Positions 44,618-53,665 are shown, counted from the stretch's first letter. The stretch is 64,000 bases of DNA from CATQHB01 sp965262595 (GCA_965262595.1 OZ253548.1:2976001-3040000), one strand, 5' to 3'. Numbers and translations are program-made. Notes: a model not told the origin generated them from the sequence alone.

Positions 44618-44884
44618 GCTACCTCCACTAGGGCAAGATCGTACATAATTCCCAATCTTTGCGCATTTTGACAGCCCTCGTACCTGACCACAAAGTAGGA
44701 AACTATTCAGATTCAGAGGGCAAAGTTGTCCTTCCGTGGATCGTCCGTTCAGAGCATGGTAATACTATGGAAATCCTGTGCCGGCACTTTGCTACCATTT
44801 GACATTTTCTATCTGGGAGCCTTACATTTTGCCAAACGGCTCAAACCCCCGGCACGCTGCAATCACCCCGTCCTCCGCCTTCGT

Positions 44885-45884
44885 TCACTTCCGACCGGCC
44901 AGCCGGTCCGCCGGAGATACCCGGCGGTGGGCGGCCTTGGCTGCCCGGTCTCCCAGGGTTGCCAGGGTTGCCAGGGTTGCCAGGTAGGCCTGCCGTATCC
45001 GTGACCAGCCCCCCATTACCTCCAGGGTGGGCAGAGGCACGTCAGCTTCAATCGTGTTGATGGAGAAGGTATGACGGAACTGGTGTGGGTGCAGCGCCGG
45101 AAATCCCGCCCGGGCTGACAGGCGTTGCAGCATCAAGTATAGCCAGTTGTTGCCCATCGGTTTGCCCTGAGCGTCCACCCACCAGTCGTCAGTCCACGGC
45201 TCCACGGCATCCCGGAGCATCTTGTAGCGGCCCATCGCCTTGGTGGTGACGGCCCCGATGTATATGTATCGTTCCTTGCGACCTTTCCCCTCTACCAGCA
45301 CCCGCCGGTCTCTTAGGTCCACGTTATCCACCGTCAACCGGGTAATCTCCCGGCGCCGGCCTGGGGCGTCCATCAGCAGCCACAACGCCGCCTGGTCCCG
45401 GCAGTCCCGAAACCGGCGAGCCGGGGAACGGAACAGATTTGGGTCGGTGAGCTTGAGGAGTTTCTGGAAGTTCTGGTCGGAAACGGTGGCAATGACCCGC
45501 TGGGACACCTTGGGGTGCGGGATGTCCGCCAGGGGATTCTGGCCGATGTACCCCTCTACGATGCACCAGTTGAAGAAACCCTTGATACGGCGGTAGTGGG
45601 TTTCGTAGTAGGAGTCGCTGATCGGCGTCTGAGCCGATTCACGCTTTCCGAACCACCTGGGGCGTGACTTCAGCACGGCCAAATACTGGCGCAGGTGTGC
45701 CTTGGTGATGTCCTGCATGGAGGGCCCATTGGGCTTCGTAGGCGAGGTCTGCCATGAACCCCAAGACGATGCGCTGGGCCTGAATTGTGCCATTGGAGCG
45801 GTTACTGATTTCCAGGTCCAAGAGGAAGTTGTCGATGCCGAACCGGAGTGATAGGCAGAAAGCAGGAACCTGTTTGACGGTCAT
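44885..45884 (-). pseudogene. Tyrosine recombinase/integrase, frameshifted
   Basis: The ATG at 45884 opens an N-terminal core-binding part (FLLDLEISNRSNGTIQAQRI then VLGFMADLA); from about 45740 the coding moves to another frame (NGPSMQDITKAHLRQYLAVL). The catalytic domain has R (MDAPGRRREITRL), HPHQFRHTF (H-x-x-R), GGWS in the His/Trp position and a Tyr in RQAYLATL. A 9-bp repeat expands the C-terminus to LATLATLATL. Sits beside tRNA-Asp 3' end, the usual attB. As sequenced it is inactive. Confidence 0.75.
44953..44988. repeat. 9-bp tandem repeat in the recombinase C-terminus
   Basis: CAGGGTTGC is repeated three times with a partial fourth (CAGGTAGGC), giving LATLATLATL in the protein just after the catalytic Tyr. 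Repeat-number change would not shift frame. Confidence 0.75.
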
Positions 45885-45906
45885 AACACTGTAGCGACCC
45901 AGAGGT

Positions 45907-45950
45907 TTTACACCGTCATCTAGTACCCGAGAGAGGCTTATACACCGTAT
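45907..45950. promoter_or_regulatory. Direct repeats between recombinase and tRNA
   Basis: TACACCGT occurs at 45909-45916 and 45941-45948, within TTTTACACCGTCAT and TTATACACCGTATA. They lie between the recombinase start and the tRNA end, where arm-type binding sites often lie. Only suggestive. Confidence 0.3.
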
Positions 45951-45959
45951 ATTGTGGGG

Positions 45960-46036
45960 TGGCGACCCGGAGCGGACTCGAACCGCCGATCTCTGCCTTG
46001 ACAGGGCAGTATGTTAACCAACTACACCACCGGGCC
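45960..46036 (-). tRNA. tRNA-Asp(GUC)
   Basis: Minus strand, cloverleaf read by eye. Acceptor GGCCCGG pairs with CCGGGTC (one G-T). The anticodon stem CTGCC/GGCAG encloses CTGTCAA with anticodon GTC. T arm GGCGG-TTCGAGT-CCGCT. Discriminator G as for Asp and an encoded CCA. The 3' end faces the recombinase, so it is the probable integration site. Confidence 0.92.
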
Positions 46037-46408
46037 ACTCGTTCGTTAGTGAAGCGCGTTTGCGTCACCTTTCGATTTTATGACTTTTCACAGGAGTATG
46101 TCAAGATGCTTGAAGTGGTCCATGAGGTCTGCCGATTATGCAGGGAAAACCCTCACCCTGAGCCTATCCTTCGACAAGCTCATGGTGAGTGGGGGTATGT
46201 GTCGGTCCTTCGGCAAGCTCAGGATGAGTGGAGATAAACTTGAACAAGGACTTTCGATAGTCCCTGGGCAGTCGTGGCTTAACCCTGGCCGCCTTATTCC
46301 CAACTCATGGCAATATGCGGCTTGCGACGCAGAAAAGGGATTTGTCACCCGGCAGATGGTAGATTATATTACTGGACAAATAGTTGGGAAGTTTTGAAAC
46401 GGGGGGAT
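46037..46408. other. Intergenic stretch between tRNA and CoA transferase
   Basis: No gene. Holds REP-type units and the ribosome site GGGGGGAT before the ATG at 46409. The tRNA promoter would be on its left part (minus strand). Confidence 0.4.
46151..46231. repeat. REP-type palindromic repeats
   Basis: CCTCACCCTGAGCCTATCCT followed by TCGACAAGCTCATGGTGAG (46151-46192), then GGTCCTTCGGCAAGCTCAGG ATGAG (46203-46231), the best-preserved of the REP-like family in this window. Confidence 0.7.
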
Positions 46409-47650
46409 ATGATGACCACTAACGATGGCAATGTACCGCGGCCGCTGGAGGGTTTGCGCGTTCTTGATGCTACGCATATTGTTGCCGGCCCTTTTTGCGC
46501 CATGATTCTGGCCGATATGGGCGCCGAAGTAATCAAGATTGAGCGCACCAAAGTTGGAGAGCGCGCGCGCCATAACGAACCATTCGTCGAGGGCCCGGAC
46601 GATCAGCGGGTCAGCGCCCGATTCCTGGCGATTAATCGCAACAAGAAGAGCATCACTCTGGACCTGCGCGATCCTCGCGGCAAGGAAATATTTGAGAACC
46701 TGGTAAAGGCATCGGACGTGTTATTGGACAATTGGGGTCCGGGCGCCCTGCGTCGTCTTGGCCTGGGATTCGACCATCTCAGGGAGATAAACCCCGGGTT
46801 AATCTATGCCAGCATTACCGGCTTTGGCGATAGCGACGGACTGCGCGGCCCCTATTCTGACTGGCCGGCCAACAACCCTTGCGTTCAAGGTATGGGCGGC
46901 TGGATGGAGATTACCGGCTCCCCGGACGGCCCGCCCCAAATGGTGGGGGATAACATCGGAGATTCGGTGCCCGGAGTGTGGACCGCCCTGGGCATAGCGA
47001 TGGCTCTGGAAACTCGCCGCAAAACCGGACGGGGTCAGCATGTAGATATGGCGATGTACGATTGCATGGTGGCCCATACCACCAGCACTATGCCCTTTTA
47101 TCAGGCCAAAGGTCAGGTTACCACCCGCGCCCGGGAAAACATGATAACCGCTCAGTTGGTGTTAAAAGCTGAGGACGGATATGCAGTGTTGGCCGGTTCC
47201 GGCGGTGGCGGCGGCAAATGGGAAGGCTTGTGGCGACTGGTGGGCCGGGAAGACCTGATTCAAGACCCCCGTTACCTGGGTGAGGGCATCAGCGGCGAGT
47301 TCTATTTCAACTATATTGTCCCGGCTATTGAGGAGTGGTCGCAGCACGTTCCCAAGCTGGAAATAGCCCAGAAGCTGATTGAACTGGGATTCTCAATGGG
47401 AGTGGTGCAGGATGCCGCCGACCTGGACCAATGTCCCCACCTGGAAGCCCGCAAGATGTTCGTGGAGAGCGGAGATTCTCTGGGCGGTCGATTCCGCACG
47501 GTAAATAACCCCATCAAGTTAACCGAGTCACCGGAAACCGCTGCCGGCGCTCCGCCGCTGCTGGGTGAACATAACCGGGAAATACTCTGCACCATCGGCG
47601 GCCTCAACCCGGAGGAACTGGCCCAATTGGAGGCGGAAGGAGTGGTGTAA
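46409..47650 (+). CDS. CaiB/BaiF family CoA transferase (family III)
   Basis: 413 residues. Signature: PLEGLRVLDATHIVAGPFCA, MILADMGAEVIKIER, FLAINRNKKSITLDLRDPRG, VLLDNWGPGALRRLGLGFD and a catalytic-type Asp in QHVDMAMYDCMVAH. Family III enzymes transfer CoA between carboxylic acids (formyl-CoA, carnitine and similar). The substrate cannot be told. It stands alone, with hisS downstream under its own promoter. Confidence 0.88.
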   Translation: MMTTNDGNVPRPLEGLRVLDATHIVAGPFCAMILADMGAEVIKIERTKVGERARHNEPFVEGPDDQRVSARFLAINRNKKSITLDLRDPRGKEIFENLVKASDVLLDNWGPGALRRLGLGFDHLREINPGLIYASITGFGDSDGLRGPYSDWPANNPCVQGMGGWMEITGSPDGPPQMVGDNIGDSVPGVWTALGIAMALETRRKTGRGQHVDMAMYDCMVAHTTSTMPFYQAKGQVTTRARENMITAQLVLKAEDGYAVLAGSGGGGGKWEGLWRLVGREDLIQDPRYLGEGISGEFYFNYIVPAIEEWSQHVPKLEIAQKLIELGFSMGVVQDAADLDQCPHLEARKMFVESGDSLGGRFRTVNNPIKLTESPETAAGAPPLLGEHNREILCTIGGLNPEELAQLEAEGVV

Positions 47651-47735
47651 GGGCGGCTGGAATGTCGTCCCGGACCCGGGCTTCCTCAATCCGACGGGGC
47701 CGCAGCTTTCGGTTTCCAGAACGCCGCAGACCGAC

Positions 47736-47741
47736 TATAAT
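47736..47741 (+). promoter_or_regulatory. -10 element before hisS
   Basis: TATAAT about 80 bases before the hisS start. No clear -35 is seen. Position is approximate to a base or two. Confidence 0.4.
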
Positions 47742-47817
47742 AGGTTAAGCCAAACCGCGAACCGTGGCAAGCGATCAAGAAAGGCGAGAGCAATCAATTT
47801 GCAAGGAGTAAACACCT

Positions 47818-49077
47818 TTGTTCCAAGCCCCTAGAGGCACTGCTGACCTGCTGCCGGAGGAGCAGAAATACCGGCGCTACATTGAATCCAAAGCGGTGGC
47901 GCTGGTCCGGAGCTACGGCTACGGCCGTATCGACAGTCCGGTTTTTGAAGATGCCGGCCTTTTTGTTCGCTCGGTGGGCGAAGGCACCGACATCGTTGAA
48001 AAAGAAATGTACACCTTCGAGGACCGGGGCGGCGACGCAATTACGCTCCGTCCGGAGGGAACGGCTCCGGTCTGCCGAGCCTACTTGGAACACGGGATGC
48101 ACAACTTGGCTCAGCCGGTCCGAATGTATTATTTCTGCCCGGTGTTTCGCTATGAGCGTCCCCAGGCCGGTCGCTTCCGGCAACACCATCAATTTGGCGT
48201 TGAGGTGCTGGGCGACGCCAACCCGGCGGTGGACGCCGAAGTTATCGAACTGGCCTGGCGTTTGATGCACTCGCTTGGCCTGACCGACATACGGCTGTTC
48301 CTCAACAGCATCGGTGACCGGGAAAGCCGACCCAAGTACGTTGCGGAACTTGAAACTTTCTACTCCGGCCAATACGAAAGCCTCTGCCCCGACTGTCGCA
48401 ATCGCCTGGAGCGCAATCCCCTGCGCCTGTTGGACTGCAAGGTGGAAACTTGCCGCTCCCTGGGAGAAGCGGCGCCCCGTTCCGTGGACCATCTGGACCC
48501 GGACAGCCTGGAACACTGGGAAAAGTTGCAGGAATACCTGACGGCGATGGATATTCCTTTTCAGGTTGACCACCGGCTAGTGCGGGGGCTGGATTACTAT
48601 ACCCGAACCGTATTTGAGATTCAGCCGGTGGAGTCCGGCGGCCAATCCACCATTTGCGGCGGCGGTCGCTATGATGGCCTGATTGAGCAATTGGGCGGAC
48701 GACCCACGCCCGGCATCGGTTTCGGTTCCGGTCTGGAGCGGCTTACCCTGAATCTGAAGCGCAGCGGCGTAGAAGTGGCCGATGAGCCGGCCCCCCAATA
48801 TCTGGTAGCCAACGTGGGAGAAGCTGCTCGTGTGCCCGCTTTGGAACTGGCTTCCCGAATCCGCCGCGCCGGAGTCGGGGCGATCCTGAGCAGCGGTTCC
48901 CGAGCCTTGCGAGGGCAAATGCGTCAGGCTAACGCATTAGGTATCCCCTACGTGGTAATCCTCGGCGACGACGAGATAGGCCGCGGCGAGGTTGTCATTC
49001 GCGATATGCTTACCTCCACTCAGGAAGCGCGACCCCTTTCCGAGTTTCTGGAATCACTGACCGCGGGCTTCGATTAG
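47818..49077 (+). CDS. hisS: Histidine--tRNA ligase
   Basis: 419 residues with a TTG start supported by AAGGAGT at -12. Class II motifs: motif 1 (YGRIDSPVFEDAGLF), LRPEGTAPVCRAYLEHGMHN, motif 2 (FRYERPQAGRFRQHHQFGVE), HisA box LVRGLDYYTRTVFE, motif 3 (GFGSGLERLTLNL). The C-terminal anticodon-binding domain has VANVGEAARVPALELASRIR. Length is normal. Best marker here for placing the genome. Confidence 0.96.
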   Translation: MFQAPRGTADLLPEEQKYRRYIESKAVALVRSYGYGRIDSPVFEDAGLFVRSVGEGTDIVEKEMYTFEDRGGDAITLRPEGTAPVCRAYLEHGMHNLAQPVRMYYFCPVFRYERPQAGRFRQHHQFGVEVLGDANPAVDAEVIELAWRLMHSLGLTDIRLFLNSIGDRESRPKYVAELETFYSGQYESLCPDCRNRLERNPLRLLDCKVETCRSLGEAAPRSVDHLDPDSLEHWEKLQEYLTAMDIPFQVDHRLVRGLDYYTRTVFEIQPVESGGQSTICGGGRYDGLIEQLGGRPTPGIGFGSGLERLTLNLKRSGVEVADEPAPQYLVANVGEAARVPALELASRIRRAGVGAILSSGSRALRGQMRQANALGIPYVVILGDDEIGRGEVVIRDMLTSTQEARPLSEFLESLTAGFD

Positions 49078-49088
49078 CCCCGGTTTAG

Positions 49089-50027
49089 ATGGAAAACACC
49101 TTCTCTACGGTCCGTTCGGCAGCCCCATTCCGTAAGAGTCTGTGGCGTTCTCTAATGCTCGGAGGTCGGGTTTATTTGGGGACACCGCTAACCGTTATGG
49201 CGTTGTCCCTGTTGCTGGCGGCTTGCGATCAAGGGCCGTCGGGTTCTTCGCCAGGCGAGTCAGGCAGTGGAGTTGCAGACGGTCAATTTGTCCTTGCGCC
49301 GGTGCTAAACGGTGCGCCCCCGCCTCCGGCGTCCCGGTCGTTGCCAGCGGAACCCGGGCGGAGAGGCGGCAACCGGATTACTATTCCATCAGCGGATCAG
49401 CGATTCCCCACTATCACCCCTGAGCCAACTATTCCGGCGTCCCCGACTGCGACGCCGACCTCGACCCCGGTCCCGACGCCGACCCTGGTCGCGGAGACAA
49501 AACCCACGCCAACGCCAACTTTATTACCCACTCCTACCCCGATTTTTACCCCCACCCCCACCCCGGCCCCGACGCCTACGCCTACGCCCCGGCCCGAGAC
49601 AACGGTAGCCATCGCCCTGTTCACTGACATGGAAACAGTGTCGGTAGGGCAACAGTTTCAGTTGCAGGTACAGGTGAAGGCCGGAATCACCAACCCGGTG
49701 GATACGGTGCAGGTTTACCTGGAGTTCGACCCCAACTATTTAGAGGCCAGTTTTCTTACTGACGGCGGTAACCTGGAAATCCCCTTGCAGCTAAACCTGG
49801 ACAACTCACGAGGCCGGATTGATTTTAGCGTCGGCACGCTGGGGGATTCTGCCTGGATGCCGTTCACCCTGGCAACCGTCTATTTCCAGGCCTTGGCGCC
49901 AACCGGGCTGCAAGGCACGTATATCGCCTTCGCAGATTTGCTTCCCCCGCGGCAGACCAAGGCAATCGAGGGCGGCGCAAATATCACCGGCGACCTGAGC
50001 AGCGCCCACGTCGTAGTGGTGCGGTAA
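49089..50027 (+). CDS. Cohesin-like lipoprotein with Thr-Pro linker
   Basis: 312 residues, 11 bases after hisS. Lipobox VMALSLLLAACDQG (Cys near residue 46; the start at 49155 would give a more usual signal). Then a long Thr-Pro/Ala-Pro repeat linker (TPTPTLLPTPTPIFTPTPTP). C-terminal cohesin-type domain: TVSVGQQFQLQVQVKAGITN, VQVYLEFDPNYLEASF, FTLATVYFQALAPTG. Probably displayed outside the cell; cohesin-like folds bind dockerins or other proteins. No dockerin is visible here. Confidence 0.8.
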   Translation: MENTFSTVRSAAPFRKSLWRSLMLGGRVYLGTPLTVMALSLLLAACDQGPSGSSPGESGSGVADGQFVLAPVLNGAPPPPASRSLPAEPGRRGGNRITIPSADQRFPTITPEPTIPASPTATPTSTPVPTPTLVAETKPTPTPTLLPTPTPIFTPTPTPAPTPTPTPRPETTVAIALFTDMETVSVGQQFQLQVQVKAGITNPVDTVQVYLEFDPNYLEASFLTDGGNLEIPLQLNLDNSRGRIDFSVGTLGDSAWMPFTLATVYFQALAPTGLQGTYIAFADLLPPRQTKAIEGGANITGDLSSAHVVVVR

Positions 50028-50428
50028 GCCCAGGTCAATTAAGCCCTTCCTCTTTTCGCCTTCCGATTAAGAACCGGCTCCGGCCTAACCCCCATTACGG
50101 CGTCCGCCGGGACGGGAATCAAATCTGCACCACCTTGTCGTCTGCCAACACCGGGAATGCCCCAGGTTCTCCCTGGATAATTCAGTTAGTGACACTTGCC
50201 CGTTGACCTTTCCGCTTAATTATTAGAACATACGTACGGTCAATCCGATTCCAACCGGCTGACGTAGATTATCAGGAGCTTCGATAGTCGGTAGAAAATG
50301 GCCGGAAATGATCAGGAACTGGTGAAGCTCGATTGAACCTGGCCGATTGGCGAAGGCCTGGAAGGAATATTAGCTAAGTTTCGGAACAATCGTGAAGTCG
50401 GGATTAGAATATTTAAAGGAGTATTTTT
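50028..50428. other. Intergenic stretch
   Basis: No gene seen. AT-rich toward the right with ribosome site AAAGGAG before 50429. Confidence 0.35.
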
Positions 50429-50677
50429 ATGATTGAAGAACTTACTGCGGGAATGAACATTTACTACCGGGGCTATGTCATCCATGAAGATATTCGTTCC
50501 ATTTGCTACACCATCTATGACCACCGTCCGGGCCGGGTGGAATTGACCGTGGTGGGGTCGTCTCAGGAGGCGATGGAATGGGTTGATTGCCGCATCAGCA
50601 TTGAGGCAAGGCTGGGCGACTCCCAGGTCTCGCTGCAGGAACTGCTTTCCCTGGCCCGGGCCTCGGTAGTGGCCTAA
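50429..50677 (+). CDS. Small hypothetical protein
   Basis: 82 residues with RBS AAAGGAGTATT. MIEELTAGMNIYYRGYVIHE, DHRPGRVELTVVGSSQEAME, WVDCRISIEARLGDSQVSL. A mixed alpha/beta small protein; not recognised. Confidence 0.6.
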   Translation: MIEELTAGMNIYYRGYVIHEDIRSICYTIYDHRPGRVELTVVGSSQEAMEWVDCRISIEARLGDSQVSLQELLSLARASVVA

Positions 50678-50771
50678 CCCAGCCTGGCCTGCCCAGTAGA
50701 GTTTTATTTTGGCTGCCGGTTGATACTGGTAACCGGCCCGCGAGACGAGTAGTAGCGGCAGAAATGTTTTG

Positions 50772-50927
50772 AGGGATGCTCTGAATAAGTTATTAAACGC
50801 TCGTGCTTTCACCTAGTTGTTCCTGTGAAGGCAGGAACCTAAAACGCTGCGGACCGAAGTTCCTGCTTTCGCAGGGACGACGGGTAGGGACAGACACCCT
50901 GGTCACGGACTTATTCAGAGGTTCCTT
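50772..50927. repeat. MITE-like repeat, copy 3
   Basis: Complete copy with 19-bp terminal inverted repeats, AGGGATGCTCTGAATAAGT (50772-50790) and ACTTATTCAGAGGTTCCTT (50909-50927), 16 of 19 positions matching. Interior has TTCCTGTGAAGGCAGGAAC and TTCCTGCTTTCGCAGGGACG. Non-coding. Confidence 0.85.
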
Positions 50928-51156
50928 AGACTACCGGGCTGGGTAGTTCGAGGCTGGTTGGAGGTTGTAGCCGGTTGCAGGTTGGGCGCCGCGTTTGCTT
51001 CTGAATCATGGTAACCCCAGAATGGCCGGGGGCGTACTGCGGACGATGTTGGTCGTGAGTCGTGGCCGTAAATAGTTCTTGATAGAAATTGTTGTTAATA
51101 TAGTTTGGCAAGCGACCGGAAAAGGCGCCACTTCTACGGAATGCAGCGGGGGCAAT

Positions 51157-51795
51157 ATGGTGGAGGGTAACCCGGAGCCGGGGGCAAGGCCGGTGCCAAG
51201 GACCATCAGTTACTCTCTCATCGTCGATCTCAGCCACCCGATACATTCCGGCGTACCTTGATGGCCGGGCGACCCGCCGGTGGAGTTTCACACCGTCGCC
51301 GACCTGGAAACCGACGGGTATTTTCTGCGCAAATTCTCTTTGGGTGAACACAGCGGCACGCATATCAATGCTCCGGCCAGCTTTCATGCCGATGGCGCCA
51401 CAATTGATAACTATACTGGTGCATCGCTGGTAACTCCGGCGGTGGTCATGGACCTGCGGGAAAAGGCCGGAAGCAACCCTGATTACACTCTTGGCGTTGC
51501 CGATGTCCTGGCCTGGGAACAACGGCACGGCCCGGTCCCGTCGGGCAGCGTGACGTTGCTGTTAACCGGCTGGCAGGACAAATGGAGCAGTCCGGCGGAG
51601 TTTCCGGGCACGGAGTTTCTGGGGGAAGATGCTGAAGAAGGGCTGAGTTTCCCCGGGTTTGGACTGGACGCGGTGAGCTTCCTCCTGGCCGAGCGGGGCA
51701 TTGCCGGAGTGGGCATCGACAGTCACGGCGTTGACGGGGGACAAGGAGCTGACTTTGCGGTAAACCGTCTAGTATTACAACGACGAGTTGTCTGA
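51157..51795 (+). pseudogene. Cyclase (kynurenine formamidase-like) with internal TGA
   Basis: The frame reads SYSLIVDLSHPIHSGVP then TGA (51259-51261), then WPGDPPVEFHTVADLETDG, all in the same frame. The metal motif HSGTHINAPASFH (family H-x-G-T-H-x-D-x-P) and VGIDSHGVDGG follow. The normal C-terminal ~35 residues are missing; the sequence passes into a transposase fragment at about 51800. So two defects, a nonsense codon and 3' truncation. Confidence 0.7.
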
Positions 51796-51802
51796 TAGGA
51801 TA

Positions 51803-51880
51803 GTTGCCAAACTGCTGAATGGCCTCTACCAGGGTGATGCCCTTGCGGTAGTGCTTGCCGGGGGCTTTGGTGGCGGTCAT
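51803..51880 (-). pseudogene. IS1595-like transposase N-terminal fragment
   Basis: Starting at the minus-strand ATG at 51880: KHYRKGITLVEAIQQFGN, the conserved start of IS1595-family transposases. After about 26 residues the sequence is the antisense of the cyclase. A leftover that truncated the cyclase. Confidence 0.55.
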
Positions 51881-52600
51881 GGCTACCTATCCCGGTTAGT
51901 TTCAATCTGTATAAGTTCAGTGTAGCCACCCCCTGCAAATGAATTTCGACAACTTTTTGGTACATTGATTCAGAGTTCCCGTTTTCACACTCACCATAGG
52001 CAGGGCAGAAACTCCCTGGCTACGGGCCGGGGACGGAGAGCGGCTTCGGCAAATGACGGTGAAGGTAGCATAATAACCTTGACCAAGACGCCATCCCCGT
52101 TGACTTTCCGAGTTTTGTACCACATAATCCCCCCTGCTATGACCCCCAGCGAAAATCTATAAGGTAACGCCTGCCCGTGCGAACTTTGTCAAGACGGCCT
52201 CGTGCCCCCTTGCGAGGTTCGCACAAAGCTGGTGGTCATAGCAGATAGCCGGCCTGATTTCGTGAGGGGGTTCCCTGCTGCTGATACGACTACTCTCCTT
52301 TATAGCGTTCCTTACGGTTTCCTTCAAGTCCTTCAAGCCTTTCCTCTTGGCCGGGATACCGCCCCTCTAATTCCTTTCGTTCCGTAAGAATGCACCCCCT
52401 ATAAAGACCAGATACCCACGCCCTTCAGGTAACAGGTCTCATTCAGGCTAGGCTACTCTGTGCCGTAGGCGGAACCATCATGCCGCCAGGCAAAGGAGTG
52501 TACCTGTGCCTGTAGAAGACCGCGATTATGCCCGACAGCAACGTAGTCGAGCCAACCATACTGTAGCCTGCACCTGCTACCAATGCAATGAAGGCCGCCA
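51881..52600. other. Gene-poor stretch with a stem-loop
   Basis: No gene is convincing. Contains the stem-loop at 52177-52224. Frames here use rare codons without family likeness. Confidence 0.3.
52177..52224. other. Stem-loop with nested arms
   Basis: GTGCGAAC (52177-52184) pairs with GTTCGCAC (52217-52224), and CCTCG (52198-52202) with CGAGG (52213-52217). Could be a structured RNA or a terminator; no U-tract. Confidence 0.35.
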
Positions 52601-52780
52601 ATGCAGGCGGTCTCGCACCGGAAATACCAGAACACCCCACCATCCAGACCACCACTGCCTCACAACGAAGTTTGGCCGGAAGTACGGGAGACGGGCAAGG
52701 CGGAAGTGTACCTGGCTCTCTTGGAATACAGTTACAAGGAAACCAAGGAAATAGTGCAGGGTGGGAGCAACTGCCGATAG
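52601..52780 (+). CDS. Possible small protein
   Basis: 59 codons from the ATG at 52601. The second half is coding-like (NEVWPEVRETGKAEVYLALL then EYSYKETKEIVQGG). The first half is Pro-rich and doubtful. No ribosome site seen. Confidence 0.3.
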   Translation: MQAVSHRKYQNTPPSRPPLPHNEVWPEVRETGKAEVYLALLEYSYKETKEIVQGGSNCR

Positions 52781-52886
52781 CTGGCCCCAATTTTCTTGTC
52801 GAAATCCATTTGCCGTACCTGTGTAAAGTTAAAAGTAGGGGCTGTGTTGTGCCCCAACTATCTGATACCACAAGGAGGGTTCCGCT

Positions 52887-53072
52887 ATGGGCCACGAAGG
52901 TTTCTTGGTATTGCTCCTAATTGGTTTGTTCGCCATCGCCACCGTCTATATTGCCTACTTGGTAGCGGTAGTTTTGGCCGCCAAGCACGGCACAGGCTTA
53001 TCCCGGCCTAAAAAGGTTGGCATAGGCATTTCCCTTTATAGGGAATTATACACTTGTGCCCATCATTGCTGA
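52887..53072 (+). CDS. Small single-pass membrane protein
   Basis: 61 residues, RBS ACAAGGAGGGTT. GFLVLLLIGLFAIATVYIAY then LVAVVLAAKHGTGLSRPKKV. The last codons (SLYRELYTCAHHC) lie in the left inverted repeat of a possible insert (53039-53058), so its natural C-terminus may have been replaced. Confidence 0.55.
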   Translation: MGHEGFLVLLLIGLFAIATVYIAYLVAVVLAAKHGTGLSRPKKVGIGISLYRELYTCAHHC

Positions 53073-53086
53073 CACTTTAAGAGGTA

Positions 53087-53239
53087 ATGAAAATGTTACA
53101 ACCGATAGAACCCACTGAACGGTTAGAGGCCGAGCCGAGCCTTATGGATATGTGCTTGCACATATTGGGCGGGGCTATTATATACCAGGCATTATTGGTG
53201 GGGATTATTCTGCTGGTGACTATGGTGGTGGGATACTGA
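53087..53239 (+). CDS. Tiny membrane protein
   Basis: 50 residues, RBS AAGAGGTA. MKMLQPIEPTERLEAEPSLM, then a helix HILGGAIIYQALLVGIILL and VTMVVGY. Single membrane segment. No family. Confidence 0.45.
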   Translation: MKMLQPIEPTERLEAEPSLMDMCLHILGGAIIYQALLVGIILLVTMVVGY

Positions 53240-53270
53240 CGCCGGTTCCTGGACAGGAGTATAAGCCATC

Positions 53271-53417
53271 ATGCTACGCGGCATCCTGGCAGTCACGGAC
53301 CGCCATTCCTTTCAGTGGAGGTTGGACATTTGCAGTACGTTTGGGACTGATTCCCACCGAGCCGACTTCGCTGACCAGGTAATGGGCGGGTTCACGTATC
53401 CGGGCGCAAAACCTTAA
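53271..53417 (+). CDS. Tiny hypothetical protein
   Basis: 48 residues: MLRGILAVTDRHSFQWRLDI then CSTFGTDSHRADFADQVMGG. A weak, distant ribosome site (CAGGAG). Coding status uncertain. Confidence 0.3.
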   Translation: MLRGILAVTDRHSFQWRLDICSTFGTDSHRADFADQVMGGFTYPGAKP

Positions 53418-53437
53418 ACCGACATTGGGCTGGACGG

Positions 53438-53470
53438 CAACAAGGGCCGGGCAAAGTGCCCCGGCCCTCT
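53438..53470 (+). terminator. Stem-loop after the tiny genes
   Basis: AGGGCCGGG and CCCGGCCCT form a 9-bp hairpin with loop CAAAGTGC. Only a weak T-rich tail (CTCTACGTT). Confidence 0.5.
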
Positions 53471-53665
53471 ACGTTGCAGCGCAACCGGCTATGTGTTAGG
53501 GTACAAGTACAACTGAATGCGTGAAATTACTCCTCAACGAAAAACACCCTGCGAAGTGGTGGCTTTCCATTAGCAAGGCGCATTTCGGCGGAAAGGACAA
53601 AGTCCCAAATCAAGCCCATCAAACAACTTGATCTTAGACCTCTAGTTGAGCTTTGTCAACTGTCC

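Larger units (their letters stand above)
28818..45959. mobile_element. Degenerate integrated island next to tRNA-Asp
   Basis: About 17 kb between the NHL terminator and the 3' end of tRNA-Asp. It holds a frameshifted tyrosine recombinase beside the tRNA, four toxin-antitoxin modules, remnants of phage connector/tail-like genes, glycoside-hydrolase-like genes and a CRISPR-like mini-array. A second copy of the tRNA 3' end (TTCGAGTCCGCTCCGGGTCG on the minus strand) was not found at the left, so the exact border is unknown and the left limit is a guess. Many genes are broken by single-base indels or stop codons. Confidence 0.6.

Noticed and set aside
46709..47347. Minus-strand frames inside the CoA transferase
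   Set aside because: Antisense of a conserved enzyme.
52443..52895. 150-codon minus-strand frame with membrane-like segments
   Set aside because: It overlaps a more coding-like plus-strand frame and lacks a ribosome site or family likeness.
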